From positions 1 to 51,775 of the forward strand of contig CABXJB010000003.1 of the NCBI GenBank assembly GCA_902512415.1: a DNA stretch of 51,775 nucleotides, written 5' to 3'. The translations under genes and the position numbers were made by a program. This document shows positions 8,919 through 16,362 of this stretch, piece by piece. Numbering within the stretch: position 1 is the first letter of the stretch; each line of letters opens with the position of its first letter. The DNA comes from an uncultured Alphaproteobacteria bacterium (GTDB lineage Bacteria > Pseudomonadota > Alphaproteobacteria > HIMB59 > GCA-002718135). The notes below the pieces were generated by a model. The model saw only the letters and a program-made list of their open reading frames with translations, had not been told where the DNA came from and did no database searches.

Positions 8919-9902
8919 GTGAGTATCCTCGATATATCATTGATTGTTTGTTTAGGTATTGTATCCTTTATTTTATATTTTCATATATCAAATTATATTT
9001 TAGATTTTTTTGGTAATAATAATCTGAAAAGAATTAAATTTGAAAATTCTATTAGAGTTTTAATATTTATTGCTCCTGCTTGTATTATTTTATTTATTTT
9101 TATTTTATATCCAGTGTTTGAAACAATAAGGCTAAGTTTTTATGATAAATTTGGAAGAGAGTTTGTTGGACTTTACAATTACAATTGGGCTGTAAATGAT
9201 CCTGAATTTAAAAGAAGTATTTTTAATAACCTAGCTTGGTTATTAGTAGTCCCTACATTAAGTACATTTTTTGGTCTAATCATTGCCAACCTAGCAGATA
9301 GAATTTGGTGGGGATCAATTGCTAAATCAATAATTTTTATGCCGATGGCAATATCCTTTGTTGGAGCAGGCGTCATTTGGAAATTTATTTATGAATATAG
9401 AGGGCCAGGTGATACACAAATTGGATTATTAAATGCAGTTATAGTATCTTTTGGTTATGAACCACAAGCTTGGTTAACTATTCCAATTTGGAATAACTTT
9501 TTTTTAATGGCTATAATGATTTGGATTCAAACTGGCTTAGCTCTAGTTATTTTTAGTGCAGCACTAAGAGGGATACCAAAAGAGATGATTGAAGCAGCAA
9601 GAATAGATGGGGCAAGTGAATTGAAAATTTTTTTTTCCATAATTATTCCATTTTTAGAACAAACCATTTTAGTAATTTGGACTATTATTACAATTCTTGT
9701 TCTTAAAATATTTGATATCATTTTTGCTATGACCAATGGTGAATGGCAAACAGGTGTTTTGGCAAATTTAATGTATGATTGGATGTTTAGAGGCGGAGGT
9801 GATTCAGGTCGAGGTAGCGTGCTTGCTATTGTAATAATGATAGGAGTTTTTCCAATTATGGCTTGGAATATTTATAAACATAAACAAGAACAAAAAATTT
9901 AA
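8919..9902 (+). CDS. aglF: ABC transporter permease, AglF-like
   Basis: A 327-residue inner-membrane permease (BPD_transp_1). It carries an extra N-terminal membrane helix before the usual core, as AglF does. Within the core, SIIFMPMAISFVGAG and the EAA loop EMIEAARIDGAS stand out; the former is highly typical of AglF. Start is GTG at 8919; no strong ribosome-binding site is seen, so expression may depend on reinitiation or read-through past the upstream hairpin. The stop overlaps the next ATG by one base (TAATG). It pairs with the permease at 9902 to form the channel. Confidence 0.88.
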   Translation: MSILDISLIVCLGIVSFILYFHISNYILDFFGNNNLKRIKFENSIRVLIFIAPACIILFIFILYPVFETIRLSFYDKFGREFVGLYNYNWAVNDPEFKRSIFNNLAWLLVVPTLSTFFGLIIANLADRIWWGSIAKSIIFMPMAISFVGAGVIWKFIYEYRGPGDTQIGLLNAVIVSFGYEPQAWLTIPIWNNFFLMAIMIWIQTGLALVIFSAALRGIPKEMIEAARIDGASELKIFFSIIIPFLEQTILVIWTIITILVLKIFDIIFAMTNGEWQTGVLANLMYDWMFRGGGDSGRGSVLAIVIMIGVFPIMAWNIYKHKQEQKI

Positions 9903-11041
9903 TGAATAAAGTTTCTCTTAGATCAATATTATCTCAGCTTTTATTATTATTATTTGTAATCATCTGGATACTCCCTACTTTTGGTCTTTTTATAAGTTCC
10001 CTAAGAGACAAAGATCTACTGGCAATCAGTGGATGGTGGAGCGCCCTTACAACTACAAATGTTAATGAAATTTATAGAATGCAGGGAATGGATGAGCAAA
10101 ATCAAGCAGATAATTATTTTATAATTACAGATAATTTATTTAAAAAAAATTCAGGTAAAAAAATAGAAACTTTTGGAATAACTTCAAAAAAAATTAATGA
10201 ATTTAAAGTTGGAGAAGTTGCTATCTTTAAAGACAAAAGTACAGTTACTGTAAATGAGGATGGTTTATATATCTGGAAATCTGAAAATGAATTTACAAAG
10301 AAAAAAGGTAAAAGGCTTTTTATTACAGCTTCAAGTCCGCCTTCATTTACATTTGATAACTATAAAGAAGTTTTGTTTCAAGAAGGTATAGGTCAAGCTT
10401 TTGTAAATACAATAGCAGTTGCTTTGCCATCAACCTTAATACCTTTAATCATTTGCTCTTATTTTGCTTATGCACTTACATGGATGCAATTTTTTGGAAG
10501 AGATACCTTACTTGCAATCATAATTGCATCTCTAGTAGTTCCTCTTCAAATGTCTCTAATACCAATATTGACAATTTATAATGATTTTGGGGCACTCTTT
10601 GGAGTCGCTGCAAAATCTTATCCTGGTGTGTGGATGGCCCATACAGGTTTTGGTTTGGCCTCAACAACATTTCTCTTGAGAAATTTTATAAAATCTCTTC
10701 CAAATGAAATGATGGAAGCTGCAAAAGTTGATGGCGCCTCACATTATGATATTTTTCTTCGTATTATAATACCTCTATCTATACCTGCTTTCGCTTCAAT
10801 TTTTATTTTACAATTTCTTTGGTGCTGGAATGATTTATTGGTAGGATTAGTTTTTTTAGACCAAGTACCTAGTGAAATAATTTTAACAGCCAAATTAAAA
10901 GAATTGCTTGGTTCTAGAGGGGAAAATTGGGAAATTTTAACAACTGGTGCTTTTGTATCCATGACGGTTCCATTATTCATATTCTTTGCATTACAAAGAT
11001 ATTTTATAAGAGGTTTAGTTGCAGGCTCAGTCAAAGGTTAA
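9902..11041 (+). CDS. aglG: ABC transporter permease, AglG-like
   Basis: A 379-residue permease. The first membrane helix (about residues 10-35) is separated from the rest by a roughly 100-residue hydrophilic insert (about 37-150), after which the BPD_transp_1 core begins. The EAA loop is EMMEAAKVDGAS. This long early insert is the distinguishing feature of AglG relative to other CUT1 permeases. The gene is translationally coupled to the AglF-like gene. Together with it and the ATPase at 11142 it forms an alpha-glucoside-type importer. The insert is rich in lysine and may face the periplasm. Confidence 0.87.
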   Translation: MNKVSLRSILSQLLLLLFVIIWILPTFGLFISSLRDKDLLAISGWWSALTTTNVNEIYRMQGMDEQNQADNYFIITDNLFKKNSGKKIETFGITSKKINEFKVGEVAIFKDKSTVTVNEDGLYIWKSENEFTKKKGKRLFITASSPPSFTFDNYKEVLFQEGIGQAFVNTIAVALPSTLIPLIICSYFAYALTWMQFFGRDTLLAIIIASLVVPLQMSLIPILTIYNDFGALFGVAAKSYPGVWMAHTGFGLASTTFLLRNFIKSLPNEMMEAAKVDGASHYDIFLRIIIPLSIPAFASIFILQFLWCWNDLLVGLVFLDQVPSEIILTAKLKELLGSRGENWEILTTGAFVSMTVPLFIFFALQRYFIRGLVAGSVKG

Positions 11042-11091
11042 AACAAGATATAATACTAGATTTTTCAACCAATATTGATATAAATTTAGCA

Positions 11092-11110
11092 TTGAATTAT
11101 GGTAATTCAA
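11092..11110 (+). other. Short perfect hairpin ahead of the ATPase gene
   Basis: TTGAATTA (11092-11099) and TAATTCAA (11103-11110) form an 8-bp stem with a 3-base loop, about 20 bases upstream of the AGGAGG site of the ATPase gene. It is AT-only apart from two pairs and has no T-run. It may be a processing or stabilising element in the 100-base gap, where rhizobial operons carry the alpha-glucosidase gene. Confidence 0.4.
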
Positions 11111-11141
11111 TCACTTGTAAGATCGCTCAAAGGAGGATGAA

Positions 11142-12221
11142 GTGGCAGATATAAATATAAATACAGTTAATAAATATTATGGAGATGTTCACGTTATTAA
11201 AGACGTATCTCTAGATATTAAAAGTCAATCATTTACAGTTTTAGTTGGACCATCTGGTTGCGGTAAATCAACAATGTTAAGAATGATTGCGGGATTAGAA
11301 GATATTAATTCTGGAACTATTTCAATTGATGGTCAGGTTGTAAATGACTTACCGCCAAAACAAAGAAATATTGCTATGGTTTTTCAATCCTATGCTTTGT
11401 ATCCACATATGACAGTTTTTGATAATATGGCATTCGGACTTAAGCTAGAGAAAAGATCAAAAGATGAAATTAATGAACGTGTGCAAGAAGCGGCAAGAAT
11501 ACTTCAAATTGAAGATTACCTACATAGAAAACCTAAACAATTATCTGGCGGACAAAGACAAAGGGTTGCAATAGGTAGGGCTATAACTCGTAAACCAAAA
11601 GTGTTCTTATTTGATGAACCTTTATCAAATCTAGATGCTGCACTTCGTGTACAAATGCGTGTTGAGTTAGCAAAACTTCATGATCAACTTAATGCAACAA
11701 TGATTTATGTAACTCATGATCAAACAGAAGCAATGACACTCGCAAATGATATTGTCGTTCTGGATGAGGGTATAGTTTCACAAAACGGATCACCTATGGA
11801 TCTATACCATGATCCAAATAATCTATTTGTAGGGGGATTTATTGGTTCTCCTAAAATGAATTTTATCTCTACTAAAATTACAAGCAAAAGTAGTGATAAA
11901 ACAGAAGTAGATTTAATGGGATCTGCAAAAATCAGTATTCCAAAAACTTCAGCATCAGCCTCTGAAGGTGATGCGGTACAACTAGGTATTCGACCTGAGC
12001 ATCTAACTGTTAATGCGGATAGTGATGGAAGTTGGGAGAGTAAGGTGTTTGTTGTGGAAAAATTAGGATCAGGAACTTTCCTTTATCTTGAAAAAGAAGG
12101 TGAACCTCTGGTTGTTGAAACTGAGGGTGATTCAAATATTAAAGTTGGAGATACTGTAAAAGTTGGTTTTTCAGCTTCTCATTGTCATTTATTTGATAGC
12201 TCACAACAAGCTTTTAAGTAA
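11142..12221 (+). CDS. aglK: CUT1 sugar ABC transporter ATPase (MalK/UgpC/AglK-like)
   Basis: A 359-residue ATPase. Walker A is GPSGCGKST (36-44), the signature LSGGQRQRVAIGRA, Walker B VFLFDEPLSNLDA, and the switch histidine is in YVTHDQTEA. A C-terminal OB/TOBE regulatory domain covers about residues 235-359. The start is GTG at 11142, with AGGAGG 5 bases upstream. It energises the AglF/AglG channel. It is also the only CUT1-type ATPase in the window, and so a candidate to serve the amino-sugar importer at 25900-29756, which has none. Ends with a clear terminator at 12239. Confidence 0.92.
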   Translation: MADININTVNKYYGDVHVIKDVSLDIKSQSFTVLVGPSGCGKSTMLRMIAGLEDINSGTISIDGQVVNDLPPKQRNIAMVFQSYALYPHMTVFDNMAFGLKLEKRSKDEINERVQEAARILQIEDYLHRKPKQLSGGQRQRVAIGRAITRKPKVFLFDEPLSNLDAALRVQMRVELAKLHDQLNATMIYVTHDQTEAMTLANDIVVLDEGIVSQNGSPMDLYHDPNNLFVGGFIGSPKMNFISTKITSKSSDKTEVDLMGSAKISIPKTSASASEGDAVQLGIRPEHLTVNADSDGSWESKVFVVEKLGSGTFLYLEKEGEPLVVETEGDSNIKVGDTVKVGFSASHCHLFDSSQQAFK

Positions 12222-12238
12222 TAGAATCGTTTATTATC

Positions 12239-12264
12239 AATGCCCCCTAAATAAGGGGCATTTT
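12239..12264 (+). terminator. Rho-independent terminator of the agl-type operon
   Basis: AATGCCCC (12239-12246) pairs with GGGGCATT (12255-12262) over an 8-base loop; the last bases run into TTTT at 12261-12264. It lies 18 bases after the ATPase stop codon. Confidence 0.8.
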
Positions 12265-12279
12265 CCAAAGCGTTTCGGC
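12264..12279. promoter_or_regulatory. Second LacI-type operator-like site
   Basis: TCCAAAGCGTTTCGGC is an imperfect palindrome with a central CG and matches the 7495-7510 operator at 12 of 16 positions. It sits immediately after the operon terminator and just upstream of the putative promoter (TATAAT at 12308-12313) of the candidate small RNA. The same LacI-family repressor could bind here. Confidence 0.45.
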
Positions 12280-12319
12280 CATTTATAGTCATAAGTTATA
12301 AATGATTTATAATAATATT

Positions 12320-12421
12320 AGAGCAGAGAGTTTCATATTATTTCCTCCTATAAGAAGTATTCCTCTTGTAAACTTCTCTGCTCTTGTAAGAAGAGAAGAT
12401 CGTGCACGAGGAATGCTTTTT
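12320..12421 (+). ncRNA. Candidate small regulatory RNA (AbcR-like by logic, not by homology)
   Basis: A TATAAT box at 12308-12313 is followed by about 100 bases that fold like a trans-acting RNA and end in TTTTT. The 3' part forms a terminator-like domain: AGTATTCCTC (12356-12365) pairs with GAGGAATGCT (12408-12417, one G-U), enclosing CTTCTCT (12373-12379) with AGAGAAG (12392-12398). The T-run follows at once. The 5' part (12320-12355) is left single-stranded and contains TTTCCTCC preceded by TTTCATATTA, the complement of a Shine-Dalgarno site plus ATGAAA start. An alternative helix, 12321-12333 with 12370-12383, would hide this region. Such anti-Shine-Dalgarno loops are used by alphaproteobacterial AbcR RNAs to silence ABC-transporter mRNAs. 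Confidence 0.45.
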
Positions 12422-13571
12422 ATAATGGCTTAGTATCTGTCCAGTTTTTTGTGTTTTGCATTGATAAATAAGGATTAAGCTCTTCCATTACCTTCTCAGA
12501 TAATTTTCTATATGTTGTGAGCTTGCCTCCATATATGTTTAGCAAGGGTGAGTTTTTATCTTGAAGATTTAAATCAAACACATAGTCTCTCGTAACTTTT
12601 GATGCATCTCTAAAATCTTCAATTAAAGGTCTAATGCCTGAATATGTATCCACAATATCTTCTTTTGAAATTTGCTTAATAAAATGATGATTAATTGTGT
12701 TGATCAAATATATTTTTTCTTCATTAGAAATTAAAGGATTATCAGGAGTGTTTACATCCACTTCAGTGGTGCCAATAAGGGAATATTCATTCTTATAAGG
12801 AATGATAAAAACTATTCTATTATCATCATTTTGTAAAGTGAATGCTATTTCCTCATTATATAATTTTTTAGTAATTATATGACTGCCCCTAACCAATCTT
12901 ATGGATTTATTTGCATTAACCTCAATTACATTATTAACTATTTCATTAATCCAAGGACCAGCAGCATTAATTAAAATTTTAGATTTTATTGTTTCATTAT
13001 TATCTAGGGTAATTTCCCAACCTTCTTCTAATCTTTTAGCATTAATTACTTTTCTGTTCTCCACAATATTGGCGCCCATTTTTTTTGCATCATCAATATT
13101 CATCTCAACTAATTTCTTATCATCAACCTGTACATCGTAATATTGGAAGCCAACCGTAAATTGAGATTTTAAAATATTTGAATATTTTTTATTTAAATTA
13201 ATTTTTGATGATTTTGGAATTTTTGTTTTACCTCCGAGATTGTCATACAAAAACAAACCTAATCTGATCAATAATTTCGATCTTAATTTTTTTGTATACG
13301 GTATTACGAAAGGTAAAGGTTGTGTAATAGCTGGTGCAATTTTTGTAATAACTTCACGTTCTTTTAATGACTCTCTAACCAATTTAAACTCATAGTTCTC
13401 AAGATATCTTAAGCCACCATGAATTAATTTTGAAGACCATGATGAAGTAGCTGAACCAACCGTGCCCTTTTCTGCTAGAAAAACTTTTAACCCTCTACCC
13501 GAAGCATCTCTAGCAATGCCGGCTCCATTAATTCCTCCGCCAATTATAAATATATCAAATATTTGATTCAC
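12420..13571 (-). CDS. glpD: Glycerol-3-phosphate dehydrogenase, FAD-dependent, short form
   Basis: A 383-residue flavoprotein with GTG start at 13571. The FAD-binding GGGINGAGIARDA lies at residues 11-23, the substrate region SSWSSKLIHGGLRYLE near 43-58, and the late GGKLTTYRKLSEKVM near 350. GlpD oxidises glycerol-3-phosphate to dihydroxyacetone phosphate at the inner membrane and feeds electrons to quinone. Typical GlpD has about 500 residues. This one ends at WTDTKPL, just where the C-terminal helical domain (DAO_C) begins, so about 120 residues are missing. It may be a naturally short form or a truncated gene. It shares an operon with the HAD phosphatase at 13578. Confidence 0.82.
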   Translation of the reverse strand: MNQIFDIFIIGGGINGAGIARDASGRGLKVFLAEKGTVGSATSSWSSKLIHGGLRYLENYEFKLVRESLKEREVITKIAPAITQPLPFVIPYTKKLRSKLLIRLGLFLYDNLGGKTKIPKSSKINLNKKYSNILKSQFTVGFQYYDVQVDDKKLVEMNIDDAKKMGANIVENRKVINAKRLEEGWEITLDNNETIKSKILINAAGPWINEIVNNVIEVNANKSIRLVRGSHIITKKLYNEEIAFTLQNDDNRIVFIIPYKNEYSLIGTTEVDVNTPDNPLISNEEKIYLINTINHHFIKQISKEDIVDTYSGIRPLIEDFRDASKVTRDYVFDLNLQDKNSPLLNIYGGKLTTYRKLSEKVMEELNPYLSMQNTKNWTDTKPL

Positions 13572-13577
13572 TAATTT

Positions 13578-14168
13578 TCATATAAACTTATCTACCTCTA
13601 ATTCAATTTTATTTGGATCTACTAAATGGATAGTGTTTAAATGTATGATTTTTGCCGCCTCAATATTTTCTAACTTATCATCGATAAAAACAGTTTTCTG
13701 TGGCATTAAATTAAAACGATTAATTGCAAGTTCATAAATGGCCATATCTGGCTTCATTAATTTATCTTCCCCAGAAATAAGGAGTCCATCAAATAATTTT
13801 AAAAAAGGATAGTCATCAATCATTCCTGCAAAGGTTTCAGCAGACCAATTGGATAAAACATAACATTCATAATTTTGTTTTTTTAGTTTTTCTAAAACGT
13901 TAATCGATAGATTAAATATCCCTCTGATCATTTTACGATGATTCATGTAATACATTTTAATTTCTCTCTCATAATGAGGAAATTTAGGTATTAATTCAGA
14001 CTCAGCCTCTTCAATAGTTCTTCCCGCATCCTGCTTGATATTCCATTCATCACTACAAACTTCAGTTAAAAAGTATTTACTTTCATCTTCTGTATCAAAA
14101 ATATCCTTATAAAAATGATGAGGATCCCAATCAAAAAATACACCACCTAGATCAAAAAGAAATTTCAT
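13578..14168 (-). CDS. HAD-superfamily hydrolase (IA, YihX-like)
   Basis: A 196-residue phosphatase-like protein when started at the ATG at 14168, giving MKFLFDLGGVFFDWDP; the longer frame to 14204 adds 12 residues before the core. Motif I is FDLGGV, with glycine in place of the second aspartate as in the YihX branch. Motif II is YVLSNWS and motif III/IV is KPDMAIYELA with FIDDKLENIEAA. Such enzymes dephosphorylate sugar phosphates or act as dehalogenases. It lies 6 bases upstream of glpD on the same strand, suggesting a role in glycerol-phosphate or sugar-phosphate turnover. Confidence 0.85.
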   Translation of the reverse strand: MKFLFDLGGVFFDWDPHHFYKDIFDTEDESKYFLTEVCSDEWNIKQDAGRTIEEAESELIPKFPHYEREIKMYYMNHRKMIRGIFNLSINVLEKLKKQNYECYVLSNWSAETFAGMIDDYPFLKLFDGLLISGEDKLMKPDMAIYELAINRFNLMPQKTVFIDDKLENIEAAKIIHLNTIHLVDPNKIELEVDKFI

Positions 14169-14218
14169 ATAAATAAATTTATTGTATAAATTAATAATTA
14201 CCAAAATTCATTATATTT

Positions 14219-15094
14219 ATGAAAATTGACATGATTACTTTTATTCAAGAAAAATTAATAATACTAACAAGCAAAAAATATTCAAAAAAATATATTTCGC
14301 AATACATTGTTCCAATAATCAACAATATATATTACTCAAAGGATAATAAATTCATCATCGCTGGACCTCAGGGCTCAGGTAAATCTACATTAGCTAAATT
14401 ATTTAAATTAGTTATCGAAAAATTTTATAAAAAAAAAGTCATGTTGCTCAGTATTGATGATTATTATTTAAGTAAAAGTCAAAGATTAATTTTATCAAAA
14501 AAAATACACCCACTTCTTCTTACACGTGGTGTACCAGGTACACATGATATCAAAGCATTAAAAGATCATGTAAATAAATTTAAAAATCAAAATTTTCCAA
14601 TTAACAGTCCCACTTTCAATAAATTAAAAGATGATATTAATAATAAAAGAAATATTTTTAATAATTCTGAGATATTATTATTGGAGGGTTGGTGTTGTGG
14701 TTCTAAGCCTATTACGAATCAATATCTTTTCAAAAATATCAATAGTTTAGAAAATACCTTTGATAAAAATAACAACTGGAGGAAATATTATAACTTTCTT
14801 CTACGAAATGAATATAAAAGTGTTTTTTCTTTGTTTGATAAGCAAATATATATTCAAGCACCTTCTTTTAAATATGTTCTAAAATGGAGATATCATCAAG
14901 AAAAGCGAAGTGCTTCTAAATCTAATAATAAAAATTTTATGAACATATCAGACTTACAAAAATTTATTCAACATTATGAAAAGTTAACAAAATGGATGAT
15001 CCAAACTATGCCAGCAAAATCAGATATTGTAATTAAGTTAGATAGTAATCAGAAAATAAAAAAGTTATTATTTAAGGTTGATAAATATCATTAA
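14219..15094 (+). CDS. D-glycerate 3-kinase-like P-loop kinase
   Basis: A 291-residue P-loop kinase with Walker A GPQGSGKST (49-57), LSIDDYYLS near 80, the diagnostic TRGVPGTHDI near 102 and LLEGWCCGSKP near 150. TRGVPGTHD and EGW are shared by plant D-glycerate 3-kinases and their bacterial and yeast (Tda10) relatives. It would phosphorylate D-glycerate to 3-phosphoglycerate in the cytoplasm. It faces away from the glpD/HAD unit and converges on the gene at 15096, with one base between the stop codons. Lysine and asparagine content is high, as in the surrounding genes. Confidence 0.82.
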   Translation: MKIDMITFIQEKLIILTSKKYSKKYISQYIVPIINNIYYSKDNKFIIAGPQGSGKSTLAKLFKLVIEKFYKKKVMLLSIDDYYLSKSQRLILSKKIHPLLLTRGVPGTHDIKALKDHVNKFKNQNFPINSPTFNKLKDDINNKRNIFNNSEILLLEGWCCGSKPITNQYLFKNINSLENTFDKNNNWRKYYNFLLRNEYKSVFSLFDKQIYIQAPSFKYVLKWRYHQEKRSASKSNNKNFMNISDLQKFIQHYEKLTKWMIQTMPAKSDIVIKLDSNQKIKKLLFKVDKYH

Positions 15095-15095
15095 A

Positions 15096-15554
15096 CTAAA
15101 AAAATATCCATTTTTTTACAGCTTGGACATATCTTTCATATTCATCTCCAAATTTTTCCTTCAAGTAACTCTCTTCAATAGGAATGACATTATGATTAAT
15201 CCAAATAAATAAACCTATAGCGCTTAAAAAATATGCCACATTTTCGAAAGTCAAAAACATACTAAAGTGAAAAGAAATAAAAGCTAAATACATAGGGTTT
15301 CTGCAATACGCAAAAATTCCTGTTTTTATTAGACGTTTCGTATTGGATTGAGGTGTAGGATTTTCTTTGTATGAATTAAACATGCTGAAAGAGGAAAAAA
15401 ATAAAACTAAACTTAATATTAGGACAATAATACCTATTAAATTGAGCAAGTTAAATAGTGGATAATGAGGAATAAAGAACTCACCCACAACGTAAGAAAT
15501 AACCAATAATAAGACAGATATTCTAAGAGGATTTCCTTTAACTGCTGGTCCCAT
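15096..15554 (-). CDS. Small membrane methyltransferase-like protein (PEMT/ICMT type)
   Basis: A 152-residue protein with about four hydrophobic segments. The C-terminal half carries the isoprenylcysteine-carboxyl-methyltransferase-like signature: CRNPMYLAF near residue 86, then VIPIEESYLKEKFGDEYERY. In the family, the arginine of RNPMY and the two glutamates near EE..L...FG..Y bind S-adenosylmethionine. The substrate is unknown; bacterial members may methylate lipids or small isoprenoids. It is 1 base downstream of the HAD gene at 15556, so the two are cotranscribed. Confidence 0.82.
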   Translation of the reverse strand: MGPAVKGNPLRISVLLLVISYVVGEFFIPHYPLFNLLNLIGIIVLILSLVLFFSSFSMFNSYKENPTPQSNTKRLIKTGIFAYCRNPMYLAFISFHFSMFLTFENVAYFLSAIGLFIWINHNVIPIEESYLKEKFGDEYERYVQAVKKWIFF

Positions 15555-15555
15555 T

Positions 15556-16215
15556 TTAATTTCTTTTAATGATTTCTAATATTTTTTTATAGTTATTTGT
15601 AACAGTAAATGCCCCAGCATCAAGCAGTTCTTTATCATCCCTATTCTCATGCCAATGCCCTCCTGCTGTAAGACCTATTACCTTAACACCAGCACTGACT
15701 CCTGCCTTAACCCCTACTACACTATCTTCTATAATTATAGTTTCAGTTTTATTAAGATTATTATCTTCAATAGCTTTTAAATAAATATCAGGTTCAGGCT
15801 TAGGTTTTTCAACTAGATCAAATGAATACACTTGCTCAGTTTTAAAGTATTTACTTAATTCCACTCTCTCTAGTCCGTCTATTATTCTATCTTTCATGCT
15901 ATTAGATCCAATGTATAAATTAAGTTTTGCTTTACTTACAAAGTCATAAGCGCCTGCAACAGTAGTTAATTCTTTCTTATAAATATTTGAAGCAATCTCC
16001 ATAATATCAGTAAAAAATTTTTGCTGATCTTTAATTGAATATTTTTGTGATAAAATATCTATGACTTGGACTGTTTTTTTTCCCGCAAAATTGGCAAATT
16101 CTTTTTCATCTATTTCTATGCCAAAATTTTGCATATATTTAGCAAAAGCTTTAGCTACCAAAATTTCACTATCTACAAGCACTCCATCAAAATCAAAAAT
16201 TATATTTTTAATCAT
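15556..16215 (-). CDS. HAD-superfamily phosphatase (beta-phosphoglucomutase-like)
   Basis: A 219-residue HAD IA enzyme. Motif I FDFDGVLVDSE (residues 7-17) carries both aspartates, motif II is LYIGSNSMKDR, motif III KPKPEPDIYLKA and motif IV IIEDSVVGVKAG. A helical cap domain lies between residues 18 and 85. The closest functional types are sugar-phosphate or phosphoglycolate phosphatases and beta-phosphoglucomutase. It is the first gene of a two-gene unit with the methyltransferase-like protein and is divergent from the operon at 16363. Confidence 0.88.
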   Translation of the reverse strand: MIKNIIFDFDGVLVDSEILVAKAFAKYMQNFGIEIDEKEFANFAGKKTVQVIDILSQKYSIKDQQKFFTDIMEIASNIYKKELTTVAGAYDFVSKAKLNLYIGSNSMKDRIIDGLERVELSKYFKTEQVYSFDLVEKPKPEPDIYLKAIEDNNLNKTETIIIEDSVVGVKAGVSAGVKVIGLTAGGHWHENRDDKELLDAGAFTVTNNYKKILEIIKRN

Positions 16216-16342
16216 AAATGAGTATAGTTTTTATAGTTTTTTTTTAGATTTGGACGTTTTTTATTGAAATTTTATAAATTTATAATACCAATTATATAGC
16301 GATACATAACTCGTCGTCATTATACGAAAGTGGGATAGGTCG

Positions 16343-16357
16343 CCTTCAAATTGGAGG
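16343..16357 (+). promoter_or_regulatory. Hairpin covering the Shine-Dalgarno of the 16363 gene
   Basis: CCTTC (16343-16347) can pair with GGAGG (16353-16357, one T-G wobble) around AAATT, which places the ribosome-binding site in a stem 5 bases before the ATG. The upstream bases 16310-16342 are unusually G/C-rich for this genome and may form an alternative partner. This suggests translational control, but no known riboswitch class is recognised. Confidence 0.35.
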
Positions 16358-16362
16358 GTAAT

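Noticed and set aside
10744..11034. Minus-strand frame of 96 codons opposite the AglG-like gene
   Set aside because: Antisense shadow of a strongly supported membrane gene.
12307..12336. A nine-codon minus-strand frame after glpD with a strong AGGAGG site (ATG at 12336)
   Set aside because: The site and start are exactly the complement of the anti-Shine-Dalgarno segment of the plus-strand RNA candidate, the peptide is too short to support, and nothing lies downstream for it to regulate.
16216..16362. Known riboswitch class in the leader of the luciferase-like gene
   Set aside because: I compared it by memory with SAM-II/V, glycine, THF-II and guanidine aptamers and saw no matching core; only the Shine-Dalgarno hairpin can be supported.
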